Assembly: GCF_011759365.1 (NCBI RefSeq)
Contig: NZ_JAARLZ010000018.1
Span: 1-47,589, forward strand
Reading direction: 5' to 3'
DNA: 47,589 nt
From: Luteibacter anthropi
GTDB lineage: Bacteria; Pseudomonadota; Gammaproteobacteria; Xanthomonadales; Rhodanobacteraceae
The translations under genes and the position numbers were made by a program. Shown one piece after another: positions 8,193-16,823 of this stretch. The notes under the pieces are model-generated. The model was not told the origin of the DNA, made no database searches, and worked only from the letters and a program-made list of their open reading frames with translations. Positions within the stretch are counted from its first letter, which is position 1. Each line of letters starts with the position of its first letter.

Positions 8193-8627
8193 ATGAATAT
8201 CCGACCCTATACCCCCGCCGACCGCGACGTGCTGCTGGATATCTGGCTCCGCTCCGTCCGCGCCACCCACCATTTCCTCTCCGAGGCCGATATCGAGGGG
8301 CTGATTCCCGCCGTGCGCGATGGCGCGCTGCCGATGCTCGAGGTCTGGGTGCTCACCACCGCCGAGGGCCAGCCGCTGGGCTTCATGGGCCTGGATGGCA
8401 GCAAGCTGGAAGCGCTGTTTCTTGATCCGGAGCACGCCGGCCAGGGCGGCGGCTCGCGGCTGCTGGCCCACGCGCGTGGCCTGAAGGGTGCGCTTACCGT
8501 CGATGTGAACGAGCAGAACCCGGATGCGCTGGGTTTTTATCGCGCCCGTGGTTTCACGGTGGGTGGTCGCTCGGAAACCGATGGCGAGGGACGTCCGTTC
8601 CCCCTGCTGCATCTGGTCGAAGCGTAA
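8193..8627 (+). CDS. GNAT-family N-acetyltransferase (YjaB-like)
   Basis: This 144-residue single-domain GNAT protein closely follows E. coli YjaB. Shared landmarks are IWLRSVRATHHFLSEADI near the N-terminus, GFMGLDGSKLEALFLDPEHAGQGGGSRLL containing the acetyl-CoA-binding loop (Q-G-G-G), VNEQNPDALGFYRARGF, and a C-terminal GRPFPLLHL. It should transfer an acetyl group from acetyl-CoA to an amine, but the acceptor is unknown even for YjaB. The frame is open from 8151, but the ATG at 8193 (MNIRPY) matches the family start. Confidence 0.85.
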   Translation: MNIRPYTPADRDVLLDIWLRSVRATHHFLSEADIEGLIPAVRDGALPMLEVWVLTTAEGQPLGFMGLDGSKLEALFLDPEHAGQGGGSRLLAHARGLKGALTVDVNEQNPDALGFYRARGFTVGGRSETDGEGRPFPLLHLVEA

Positions 8628-8713
8628 GAAGCCGGGTTTCCTGCCGGAAATTACGGCCAAGATCGGGATCTGCCGACTAGGCTAGGCTACGCGCCCCATC
8701 AGCGAGGTAGCCC

Positions 8714-9361
8714 ATGCGCAGCCTGTTCGCCGTCGCGACGTCGTTCGCGCTTTCCGCGTCCCTGGCGCAGGCCGGGACGGTCCGCGTCGAGGTCGTCGAT
8801 GTCGATGGCCACCCGGTACCGGATGCCGTGGTCAGCCTCAGCCCGGACGGCGACAAGCCGGCCCGGGCCATCCGCCCGGTCACCCGCTACGTGGATCAGA
8901 AGGACCAGACCTTCAACCCCTACGTCACGGCCATGCATCCGGGTGACAGCGTGGTCTTCCGCAACAGCGACGAGATCGACCACCAGGTCTATTCGTTTTC
9001 CGACATCGCCCGCTTCGAGTTCGTGCTGGACACGGGTGAATCGTCCAAGCCACTCAAAGTGGACAAGACCGGGGTGGCCGCCGTGGGCTGCAATATCCAC
9101 GACCGCATGCTCACCTACCTGTACGTGACCAAGGACCCCGACCTCGTCGTGACCGACGCCCGGGGCCAAGCCCATATGGACGGCGTTCCCGCCGGCCACT
9201 ACATGGCGCACGCCTGGCATCCGCAGCTGCGTCCGGCCATCACCCTGCCGATCCAGGACCTGACCGTCGCCGGGAATGGCGACACGGTGTTGCGATTCGT
9301 GGTGGCGCCCCTCCTGCCCGACCCCCGTACTGCGATGGATCGCACCCACCCGGGCATGTGA
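8714..9361 (+). CDS. Exported cupredoxin-like protein (methylamine utilization protein type)
   Basis: This 215-residue protein has a signal peptide (MRSLFAVATSFALSASLAQA, cleavage after AQA) and a predicted periplasmic beta-sandwich. It carries a plausible type-1 copper site: H90 in IDHQVYSF, then C126, H129 and M132 in GCNIHDRM, the C-x2-H-x2-M arrangement of plastocyanin-like proteins. Such proteins are often annotated as methylamine utilization protein, but no methylamine dehydrogenase genes occur here. It begins an apparent operon: the EAL protein starts 7 nt after its stop and a GGDEF protein follows. A role in copper- or redox-responsive control of c-di-GMP is inferred from this order. 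Confidence 0.82.
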   Translation: MRSLFAVATSFALSASLAQAGTVRVEVVDVDGHPVPDAVVSLSPDGDKPARAIRPVTRYVDQKDQTFNPYVTAMHPGDSVVFRNSDEIDHQVYSFSDIARFEFVLDTGESSKPLKVDKTGVAAVGCNIHDRMLTYLYVTKDPDLVVTDARGQAHMDGVPAGHYMAHAWHPQLRPAITLPIQDLTVAGNGDTVLRFVVAPLLPDPRTAMDRTHPGM

Positions 9362-9368
9362 CGGTTTC

Positions 9369-11711
9369 GTGCGGCTCCCCGGCTTCCGTACGCGGCTGGC
9401 GATGTTCTTCGTCGCCGCCCTGATCCTCGTCCAGGGCCTCACCGCCGGACTGGCCTACGAGGTGGCACGCCGGCACCTGCTGATGCAGGGGGGCGACCAG
9501 CTCACGGCGAATGCGGAAGCCTTCGTCGCGCAGATGAACGACCTGTCCGGGCGCGTGGCGTCCGGCGTGCAGATCATGTCGCTCGATTACGCCCTGCGTT
9601 CGGCCATCGGCACGCGCGACCGCGGCACCATCGTGTCGGTGCTGCGCAACCATGGCAGTCGTGTCGGCGCGGCGCGCATGCAGCTGATCGGCCTGGATGG
9701 CCGCGTGCAGATCGACTCCACGACATCGGCGGGCGACGGCCAGCCATTCGCCTTCCCTGACCTGGTGTCGGGAGCGTACGACGGGCATGCCGCCGCCGTG
9801 GTGGTGATGAACGGCAAGGCGTTCTGGGTCGTGGTGGTGCCGGTGTATGCCCCACAGCCCGTGGGCCTGGTGGCGGCAAGCATTCCGCTGGACGATGCGC
9901 TGGTGGCGCATATGCAGCGGCTTTCCGCACTCCCGCGCGACGTCGAGCTGGTGTCGCGCGATGGTGCGCATGGTTACCGGGTCATCGCCCATGGTGATTC
10001 GCTGCCGGAGCTGACCGCGAGTTTCGCGGAGCGTGGCGAAGGCCTGCCCGGTGCACCCACCCTCACGCACATGAACGGCCGCGAATACATTGCGCTGGCC
10101 CAGCCCTTGAAACAGCCGCGCGGCAGCGGCGACGTACTCGCGGTGATGGGTTACTCGCTGGATGACGCGATGCGTCCTTACAAGGCCATCTGGAGTGCGT
10201 GGCTGGGGCTGCTGGCGCTCGGGCTGGCGGGCGGTCTGGTGGCGTCGTGGCTGGTGGCGCGCGGCGTGTCGCGTCCGCTGGAAGCGCTGGCCGAAGCGGC
10301 CCGGCGCATTGCCGGTGGCGACTACCAGGATGCTCCGCCGGTCAGTCGCAAGGACGAGATCGGTGATCTGTCCCGGGCGTTCCGCACCATGGGCGAGGCC
10401 GTGCGTGAGCGCGAACGGCGCATCCGCCATCAGGCCATGCACGATCCGGTAACTGGCCTGCCCAATCGCGCCGCCGCCGAAGATGCGATCGATACCGACC
10501 TGGGCATGCAGCCGGATCGCGGCGGCGCGCTGCTCATGGTGGGGGTGACCCGGCTCACCGATATCGTGAAGACCCTGGGCCACGCGCTGGCCGATCGCCT
10601 CATGGACGACGCAGGCCGCCGCGTGGGTACCATCGCAGGCAGGCATCTCGTGGCGCGGGTGACCGATACGCAGTTCGCCATCTGGTTACGTGGCGGTGAC
10701 GTCAGCGCGGCCGCGATCATGGCGCGACGAGTGATGGACGCATTGGCCGAGCCCTACCAGGAAGCGCAGATTTCCATGGACATGGGGCCTGCGGTCGGCA
10801 TCGCGCTGGCGCCGTCGCACGGCGACCGCGCGGCGGCGCTGCTGCGGCGTGCCGAGGTCGCGGAATTTGCGGCCATCGGCTCGTCCGCCGGCGTGGAGGT
10901 CTACGACCCATGCACCGATCCGCACCGGCCCGAACGCCTGTCGCTGATGAGCGAGCTGCGCGATGCCATCGACGGCGATGCGCTGGAACTGTGGTTCCAG
11001 CCCAAGCGTCATCTTGCCGACGGCAGCATCGATGCGGCGGAAGCGCTGGTGCGCTGGCACCGGCCCGGTCACGGCATGGTGCCGCCGGACCAGTTCATCG
11101 GCGTCGCGGAGGAAACCGGCAATATCGGCCGCCTGACGCGCTGGGTGCTGGCACGGGGAATCGCCTCGGCGGCACGGCTGCATCATGAAGGCCGTCCGCT
11201 CAAGGTCTGGCTGAACCTCTCTGCCCGCGACATCGGTGATATCGGCCTGCCGGATCGCGTCGCGGAACTGCTGTCGATGCATGGGCTTCCCGCCCGTGCC
11301 ATCGCACTGGAAGTGACCGAAAGCGCGGTGATCGGCGAACCGGAGGCAGCGCTCGGCGTGCTGCGCCGCTTCGCCGACATGGGTATCGACGTGGCCATCG
11401 ACGATTTCGGCATCGGCCAGACCTCATTCGCCTACCTGCGTCGCCTTCCGGTCAGCGAGCTGAAGATCGACCGCATGTTTGTCCGCCAGCTGGCCACCGA
11501 TGCCAGCGACCGCACCATCGTGCGTTCACTGGTGGAGCTGGGCCAGCGCCTCGGCTTCCGGGTGACGGCCGAGGGCGTGGAAGACGGAGGCAGTCTCGAC
11601 TATCTGGTGGGTGTCGGTTGCGACCATGCCCAGGGTTATTTCATCGGCCGGCCGATGCCGTTTGCCGATCTTTGCGATTTCTACGATGCGCAGACCGTGG
11701 CGTCGGCCTGA
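9369..11711 (+). CDS. Membrane c-di-GMP phosphodiesterase: sensor-HAMP-degenerate GGDEF-EAL
   Basis: A GTG start at 9369 gives 780 residues, as the frame upstream overlaps the cupredoxin gene. A transmembrane segment (about 9-30), a periplasmic sensor region (about 31-275), a second membrane segment (about 277-300) and a HAMP domain (PLEALAEAARRIAGGDY) come first. The GGDEF domain is degenerate: the catalytic motif reads VTDTQF, so no cyclase activity is expected. The EAL domain looks intact: E558-A-L, NLSARD, EVTES, IDDFG, KIDRMF and AEGVE are all present. It should hydrolyse c-di-GMP, probably controlled by the periplasmic domain and perhaps by the upstream cupredoxin. Confidence 0.88.
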   Translation: MRLPGFRTRLAMFFVAALILVQGLTAGLAYEVARRHLLMQGGDQLTANAEAFVAQMNDLSGRVASGVQIMSLDYALRSAIGTRDRGTIVSVLRNHGSRVGAARMQLIGLDGRVQIDSTTSAGDGQPFAFPDLVSGAYDGHAAAVVVMNGKAFWVVVVPVYAPQPVGLVAASIPLDDALVAHMQRLSALPRDVELVSRDGAHGYRVIAHGDSLPELTASFAERGEGLPGAPTLTHMNGREYIALAQPLKQPRGSGDVLAVMGYSLDDAMRPYKAIWSAWLGLLALGLAGGLVASWLVARGVSRPLEALAEAARRIAGGDYQDAPPVSRKDEIGDLSRAFRTMGEAVRERERRIRHQAMHDPVTGLPNRAAAEDAIDTDLGMQPDRGGALLMVGVTRLTDIVKTLGHALADRLMDDAGRRVGTIAGRHLVARVTDTQFAIWLRGGDVSAAAIMARRVMDALAEPYQEAQISMDMGPAVGIALAPSHGDRAAALLRRAEVAEFAAIGSSAGVEVYDPCTDPHRPERLSLMSELRDAIDGDALELWFQPKRHLADGSIDAAEALVRWHRPGHGMVPPDQFIGVAEETGNIGRLTRWVLARGIASAARLHHEGRPLKVWLNLSARDIGDIGLPDRVAELLSMHGLPARAIALEVTESAVIGEPEAALGVLRRFADMGIDVAIDDFGIGQTSFAYLRRLPVSELKIDRMFVRQLATDASDRTIVRSLVELGQRLGFRVTAEGVEDGGSLDYLVGVGCDHAQGYFIGRPMPFADLCDFYDAQTVASA

Positions 11712-11757
11712 ACGGGGCGTAGGATGTGCGCCAACGTCGATCGGGTCGGGGGCGCGG

Positions 11758-12912
11758 GTGGAGCAGGATCAGTGGGAGCGGAAATACCATCTCGCGCTGG
11801 AACGGATGGAGCGCGACGAGCACGACTTCCGCCAGGTGGAGGAAGGCCTGCGTCGCCTCGCATTGCGCCTCGCCCTGCTGGCGCGGGGCCAGAGTCCCGA
11901 TGCCGATGCATTGCTCGACCGCCTGACGGGCAGCCTGCACTCGGCCCAGTCGGTCGATGTCATCGAACCGTTGCTGGATGACCTGAGCGCAGCCGTCGCC
12001 GCCCTGGACGTTCCCCATGTCGCGGGCGATACCGATACGGTAGAGGCCCTGCGTGAAGATATCGCCCGACTCCAGGATCTGCTGGCGGAAGTCGGTGCGC
12101 GGCTCGGCGACGTCACCCGTTTCCTGACGGGAGGGATGCGCGAGGCAGAGGAAGGTGAGAACCAGACCCGTACGCTGGATGCCCGCGTCCACATCGAAAT
12201 GCGCCTGCTCGAAGAGCAGGTAAGTGCCGCCACCGACCTGGCCGGGCTGCGAGCCCAGGTCAGCGAACGACTGTCCATGATCGACATCCATTTCCGCGAG
12301 CATCGCGAGCGCGAGGATGCGCGACTGACGGCCTACCGCGACCGGGCGCGGCGCATGCGGCATCGCGTGGAAGAACTGGAAACCCAGGCGAGCACCCTGC
12401 AGGACTCCCTGCGTCGCGAACACGAAAGGGCGCTCACCGATCCGCTGACGGAACTGCCGAACCGGCTGGCCTGGGAACGGCGTATGGGCGATGTGGAGCG
12501 CGAGGTGCGCCAGGGCGGCAAGGCCTGCGTCGCCGCTTTCGATATCGATCACTTCAAGGCCATCAACGACACCTACGGTCACGCGGCGGGCGACGCCGTG
12601 CTGCGCATTGTCGGGCGCACGCTCACGCAGGCGCTGGGTGAAGACAGCTTCGTGGCCCGTTACGGCGGCGAGGAGTTCGTGGTGGTATTTGCCGACCAGG
12701 ACATCGATGCCGCGCTGGCGGCAGCCGAAGGGCTCTGTGCCACCGTGGCCAGACTGGCCTTCCACGCGGGCGGCAAACCGGTGGCGGTGACGATGTCAGG
12801 CGGCATCACGCGCTTTGCCTCGCGCGACACCGCCATCACCGCCTTCGAGCGGGCCGACCAGGCGCTTTACGCGGCCAAGCGCGCCGGGCGCGACCGCTGC
12901 CTGGTCGGCTGA
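11758..12912 (+). CDS. Diguanylate cyclase with N-terminal coiled-coil region
   Basis: From a GTG at 11758 (VEQDQWERKY) the protein has 384 residues; no better start follows the upstream stop at 11711. Residues 1-230 are rich in charged heptad-like helices (LRAQVSERLSMIDIHFREHRE, RRMRHRVEELETQASTLQ). The C-terminal GGDEF domain has DPLTELPNRLAWE, FDIDHFKAINDTYGHAAGD and the active-site motif G303-GEEF. The RxxD inhibitory site is missing (GEDS at that position), so product inhibition through it is unlikely. No membrane segment is visible, suggesting a cytoplasmic enzyme. It forms the synthetic counterpart of the phosphodiesterase 46 nt upstream. Confidence 0.88.
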   Translation: MEQDQWERKYHLALERMERDEHDFRQVEEGLRRLALRLALLARGQSPDADALLDRLTGSLHSAQSVDVIEPLLDDLSAAVAALDVPHVAGDTDTVEALREDIARLQDLLAEVGARLGDVTRFLTGGMREAEEGENQTRTLDARVHIEMRLLEEQVSAATDLAGLRAQVSERLSMIDIHFREHREREDARLTAYRDRARRMRHRVEELETQASTLQDSLRREHERALTDPLTELPNRLAWERRMGDVEREVRQGGKACVAAFDIDHFKAINDTYGHAAGDAVLRIVGRTLTQALGEDSFVARYGGEEFVVVFADQDIDAALAAAEGLCATVARLAFHAGGKPVAVTMSGGITRFASRDTAITAFERADQALYAAKRAGRDRCLVG

Positions 12913-12921
12913 GTTGCTCGC

Positions 12922-13176
12922 TCAGTCGCGGCGAGCCAGCAGCATGCCGACGAGGATGCCCACGCCGAAGCCGCTGAGGATGGCACCGAGCGGACGGTGG
13001 GCCACCGCTTCGCGCACGCTTTCCACCGCCTCGCCGGCCTTGGCCTGCACACGACCGGCGGTTTCGCGGACGGCGCCCTCGGCTTCGAGTTCGTGATCGC
13101 CCGTAAGGGCACCAGCGGCACGCTGCACACGGCCGCCTACGGTATTGGCCGCACCGCGGATCTGGTCTTCGTTCAT
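12922..13176 (-). CDS. CsbD-like small protein with C-terminal glycine-rich membrane segment
   Basis: This 84-residue protein has an N-terminal CsbD-type repeat (MNEDQIRGAANTVGGRVQ, then GALTGDHELEAEG and GRVQAKAGEAVE), a family linked to general stress responses. The C-terminus, PLGAILSGFGVGILVGMLL followed by ARRD, is a glycine-rich transmembrane helix like that ending DUF883/ElaB ribosome-associated proteins. A good ribosome-binding site (GGAGAGGACC) precedes the ATG. It is convergent with the diguanylate cyclase gene, 9 nt between stops. A stress-linked envelope role is inferred from the family. Confidence 0.8.
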   Translation of the reverse strand: MNEDQIRGAANTVGGRVQRAAGALTGDHELEAEGAVRETAGRVQAKAGEAVESVREAVAHRPLGAILSGFGVGILVGMLLARRD

Positions 13177-13318
13177 GGTCCTCTCCTCGCTTGGGTGACG
13201 ATCGACAGACGGTGACGGGGCGAGGGTGCACGTCGCGTCAAGCTGGCGCTTTCACCGTGTCGATGCGGCGACGCGTCATAATGGCCCCTTCGTTTGCCAC
13301 AGGGGTGCTGCCCGACCC

Positions 13319-15916
13319 ATGGAAGCCACGACCGACACGACGCCCCAGGGCGCCGCCGCGCAACCGGAAGCCACCGTGGAACGGGGCGAGGTTCGCTTCA
13401 CCGTGCTGTCGCCACGCCTGATCCGCCTGGAATGGAGTGCCGACCGGCAGTTCCGCGACGGGCGTACCCAGATCGTCGTCCACCGCGCCGTCGACGTGCC
13501 GATGTTCTCGCTGAACGAGGACGACAGCACGCTGGACATCGATACCGGCAATCTCCGCCTGCGCTACCAGAAAGGCACGGGCCGTTTCACGGCCGCGAAT
13601 CTTGCCATCGACGTGCTTCGTCCCTCGGGTGATCTCACCTGGCATCCCGGCGATGTCCAGAAAGACAACCTCGGCGGCACCTACCGCACCCTCGACCGCT
13701 ACGAGGGCGATACCTGGCAGGACGGCAGCAAGCTGCCGCTGGAAGAAGGCCTCATCGCGCGAGATGGCTGGCATGTGGTGGACGACACGGAAGGCTTCGG
13801 CATCGACGACGAAGGCTGGGTGATACCGCGTCCGCACGGTGAACGCCAGGATCTGTACTTCTTCGGGTATGGCCACGATTACCGTGCGGGCCTCGCCGAT
13901 TTCGCCGCCATCGCCGGGCCACAGCCCGTACCGCCGCGTTTCGTCTTCGGTTACTGGTGGTCGCGCTACTGGAATTACGCCGACGAAGAACTGCGCACCC
14001 TGGGGGCGCGTTTCGAGAAGGAGCGCATTCCGCTCGATGTGCTGGTGCTCGACATGGACTGGCATACCACGCCGGGCCTGTCGCTACGGCCGGGCCACGA
14101 ACAGCACGACGTGTTCGGCGAGCAGTCCGGCTGGACCGGCTATACCTTCAATCGCAGCCTGTTCCCGGAGCCGGCGGCCTTCATGCGCTGGGCGCACGGA
14201 CAGAACCTGCGCATCACGCTGAACCTGCATCCTGCCTCGGGCGTGATGCCGCACGAGGAAAAGTACGACGCGATGGCGAAGGTGCTGTCGTGGGATACCT
14301 CCACGCGCGAACCCATTCCCTTCGAAGGTGCGTCGCAACCGTACATGCGTGCCCTGTTCGACACGATCCTGCATCCGCTGGAAAGGCAGGGCGTGGATTT
14401 CTGGTGGCTCGACTGGCAGCAGTGGCCCGAATCCAGGGCGGTGCCGGGCCTGTCGAACACATGGTGGCTCAACCATGTGTTCTTCACCGAGATGCAGCGC
14501 GACGACGACCGGCGCGGGCTGATCTATCACCGCTGGGGTGGCCTGGGTAACCATCGTTATCCCATCGGTTTTTCCGGTGACAGCGTGATCTCGTGGACGT
14601 CGCTGGCCTTCCAGCCGCATTTCACGTCGATGGCCTCGAACGTGCTCTACGGTTACTGGAGTCACGACATCGGTGGCCACACGTTCCACAAGCACATACC
14701 GCGACCGGAGCGTCACCTCGATCCGGAACTCTATGCACGCTGGATGCAGCTGGGTGTCTTCAGCCCCGTGCTGCGTACGCATTCGGCGAAGGAAGCCAGC
14801 CTGCACAAGGAGCCATGGCACTTCGGGCCGCCCTATGGCGACGCGATCTTCGCGGCGATCCGCCTGCGCTACCAGCTGGCGCCGTATATCTACGATGCCG
14901 CGCGTGCCGCGTATGACACAGGCACCTCGATCGTCCGGCCGATGTACTACCACTGGCCGGAGCACGAGGAAGCCTATGCGCACCCCGCGCAATACATGTT
15001 CGGAGAAGACATCCTCGTCGCACCCGTGACCGTTCCCGTGAGCGAGGATGGCTCGGCCGCCTTCGCCGTCTGGCTGCCGCCGGGCCTGTGGTACAGCCGC
15101 GACGGTGCGGAGGCCTATGAGGGCGGACAGGTGCTGGAGCGCAATTACACGCTGGCGGAAATGCCCATCTTCGTGCGGCCCGGCAGCGTGATTCCGCTTT
15201 ATCCCGAAGGCCTGCGCGATCTCGCCAGCGTGCCCGATACGCTGATTCTCCAGGTGTTTCCCGGTGACGAAGGTCATACGGCGCTCTACGATGACGATGG
15301 CCGGAGCCAGGGTTACCAGCGCGGCGAGTTTGCCCGCACGCCGGTCCGCAGCCGTCGTGGCGATCGTGCGCATCGGGTGCATATCGATGCGATGGATGGC
15401 CACTATCCCGGCAGGCCGTCGACGCGTGCCTACATCGTGGAGCTGCTGGATGCCGGTATTCCCGAAAGCGTCGAGGTCAACGGCCGGGCGCTGCCATACA
15501 GCGCCACCCCTGCACCGGGCTCATGGTTGTTCGACACCGCATCACTGAGCATCCGCATCGACCTGGGCCAGGCGCCTGTCGATCAGGCCCACGATGTGGT
15601 GGCGCGTTTTGCGCCGGAGCACGGATTGCCGCGAGGCCTGCTGCATCGCATGCGCCGCGCCGGGCTGGCCGTGGCTTACCTGAAGCAGGTCTGGGGCGAT
15701 ATCTCGGCGTTGCCGGACGATGTCGATCTGGCCGGGCAGGCGGCGCGCGCGCTGGCCTACGCGGTGGAAGAGGGCGACGACGAAGGGCGGGCGGAGCGTT
15801 TCACGCAAGCGGTGCGCGCCTTCGAGCAGCGTTTCATTGGCCTGCCTGCGAGCGTGGACGCGACACCGATCGACGAGGCATTCAAGCGGACGTTCGCCGA
15901 TTTGCTGGGTCGCTGA
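13319..15916 (+). CDS. Glycoside hydrolase family 31 (alpha-glucosidase/xylosidase type)
   Basis: This 865-residue protein has no signal peptide from the chosen ATG (MEATTD). It shows an N-terminal beta-sandwich, then the GH31 barrel: PRFVFGYWWSRYWNY, VLVLDMDWHTTPG, VDFWWLDWQQWPES (Asp at the nucleophile position), GFSGDSVISWTSLAFQ (acid/base Asp) and YGYWSHDIGGH. The C-terminal beta domains (YDDDGRSQGY, DUF5110-like) are followed by about 120 helix-rich residues that look like an extension. It should cleave alpha-linked glucose or xylose from oligosaccharides; the substrate is uncertain. The transporter substrate-binding gene begins 1 nt after its stop, so it may be the first gene of that operon. 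Confidence 0.9.
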   Translation: MEATTDTTPQGAAAQPEATVERGEVRFTVLSPRLIRLEWSADRQFRDGRTQIVVHRAVDVPMFSLNEDDSTLDIDTGNLRLRYQKGTGRFTAANLAIDVLRPSGDLTWHPGDVQKDNLGGTYRTLDRYEGDTWQDGSKLPLEEGLIARDGWHVVDDTEGFGIDDEGWVIPRPHGERQDLYFFGYGHDYRAGLADFAAIAGPQPVPPRFVFGYWWSRYWNYADEELRTLGARFEKERIPLDVLVLDMDWHTTPGLSLRPGHEQHDVFGEQSGWTGYTFNRSLFPEPAAFMRWAHGQNLRITLNLHPASGVMPHEEKYDAMAKVLSWDTSTREPIPFEGASQPYMRALFDTILHPLERQGVDFWWLDWQQWPESRAVPGLSNTWWLNHVFFTEMQRDDDRRGLIYHRWGGLGNHRYPIGFSGDSVISWTSLAFQPHFTSMASNVLYGYWSHDIGGHTFHKHIPRPERHLDPELYARWMQLGVFSPVLRTHSAKEASLHKEPWHFGPPYGDAIFAAIRLRYQLAPYIYDAARAAYDTGTSIVRPMYYHWPEHEEAYAHPAQYMFGEDILVAPVTVPVSEDGSAAFAVWLPPGLWYSRDGAEAYEGGQVLERNYTLAEMPIFVRPGSVIPLYPEGLRDLASVPDTLILQVFPGDEGHTALYDDDGRSQGYQRGEFARTPVRSRRGDRAHRVHIDAMDGHYPGRPSTRAYIVELLDAGIPESVEVNGRALPYSATPAPGSWLFDTASLSIRIDLGQAPVDQAHDVVARFAPEHGLPRGLLHRMRRAGLAVAYLKQVWGDISALPDDVDLAGQAARALAYAVEEGDDEGRAERFTQAVRAFEQRFIGLPASVDATPIDEAFKRTFADLLGR

Positions 15917-15917
15917 C

Positions 15918-16823
15918 TTGCGGCGCCTCCTTGTCGCCCTGCTGTGTCTGCTCTGTATAGCCGTCGCCCAGGCGGAGGTACCGGTACGGGTGGGTTCCAA
16001 GGCGGACAACGAGGGGGCTGTGCTGGGGCAGATCGTGCTCCAGGTATTGCGCCGCGAAGGGATCCCGGTGACGGATCGCACGCAGCTCGGGCCTACCTCG
16101 ATCGTGCGACGTGCGCTCGTCAACGGCGATCTCGACGTGTATCCGGAATACACGGGCAATGCAGGTTTCTTCTTCCATCGGGAGGCCGACCCTGCATTCC
16201 GGGATGCTGCGCGGGCCTATGCGCTGGCTTCGTCGCTCGACCAGGAGGCAAACCACCTGGTCTGGCTGCACCCCGCGCCAGCCGACAATCACTGGGCCAT
16301 CGGGGTGCGTGCGGATATCGCAAAGGCCAACCGATTGCGCACGCTGGATGACTTCGCACGCTGGGTGAATGGCAACGGACGCGTCTATCTGGCGGGATCG
16401 GCGGAATTCGTGGAAAGCGATGCGGCGTTGCCTGCGTTCCAGGCCGCCTATGGTTTTCGCCTGCGCGGTGACCAACTGCTCGTGCTGGCCGGTGGCGATA
16501 CCTCCGCCACCATCAAGGCTGCCGCCGAGGGCACGTCGGGGGTGAATGCGAGCATGGTCTATTCCACGGATGGGGCCCTGGCGATGACCGGGCTGGTGGT
16601 TCTTGAAGACCCGCGTCACGTCGAGATGGTCTACCAGCCTGCGCCCGTCGTACGCGAACAAGTACTGAAACGGTATCCGGTGATGCGCGATGCACTGGAA
16701 AAGGCCTTTCGCCCGCTGACCGTCGAGGTGTTGCAGCATCTCAATGCGCGCACGCAGATCGATGGTGAGGATGCATCGAAGGTGGCCGCCGATTATCTGC
16801 GCGGGCAGGGTGCCGGGCCATGA
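15918..16823 (+). CDS. osmF: Glycine betaine-type ABC transporter substrate-binding protein OsmF (YehZ)
   Basis: The protein is read from a TTG at 15918, since no ATG or GTG in this frame precedes the signal peptide (RRLLVALLCLLCIAVAQA, cleaved before EVPV). The 301-residue product follows E. coli OsmF almost motif for motif: VGSKADNEGAVLGQIVLQVL, GDLDVYPEYTGNAGFFF, AYGFRLRGDQLLVLAGGDT, TSGVNASMVYSTDGAL, PAPVVREQVLKRYPVM and VAADYLRGQG. It binds a small solute (glycine betaine with low affinity in E. coli) in the periplasm. It starts 1 nt after the GH31 stop and overlaps yehY by 4 nt (ATGA). Confidence 0.92.
   Translation: MRRLLVALLCLLCIAVAQAEVPVRVGSKADNEGAVLGQIVLQVLRREGIPVTDRTQLGPTSIVRRALVNGDLDVYPEYTGNAGFFFHREADPAFRDAARAYALASSLDQEANHLVWLHPAPADNHWAIGVRADIAKANRLRTLDDFARWVNGNGRVYLAGSAEFVESDAALPAFQAAYGFRLRGDQLLVLAGGDTSATIKAAAEGTSGVNASMVYSTDGALAMTGLVVLEDPRHVEMVYQPAPVVREQVLKRYPVMRDALEKAFRPLTVEVLQHLNARTQIDGEDASKVAADYLRGQGAGP

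Noticed and set aside
15720-15917. Extended N-terminus of the OsmF frame inside the GH31 gene
   Set aside because: The arginine-rich extension is a GH31 shadow and would bury the clear signal peptide that starts at the TTG.
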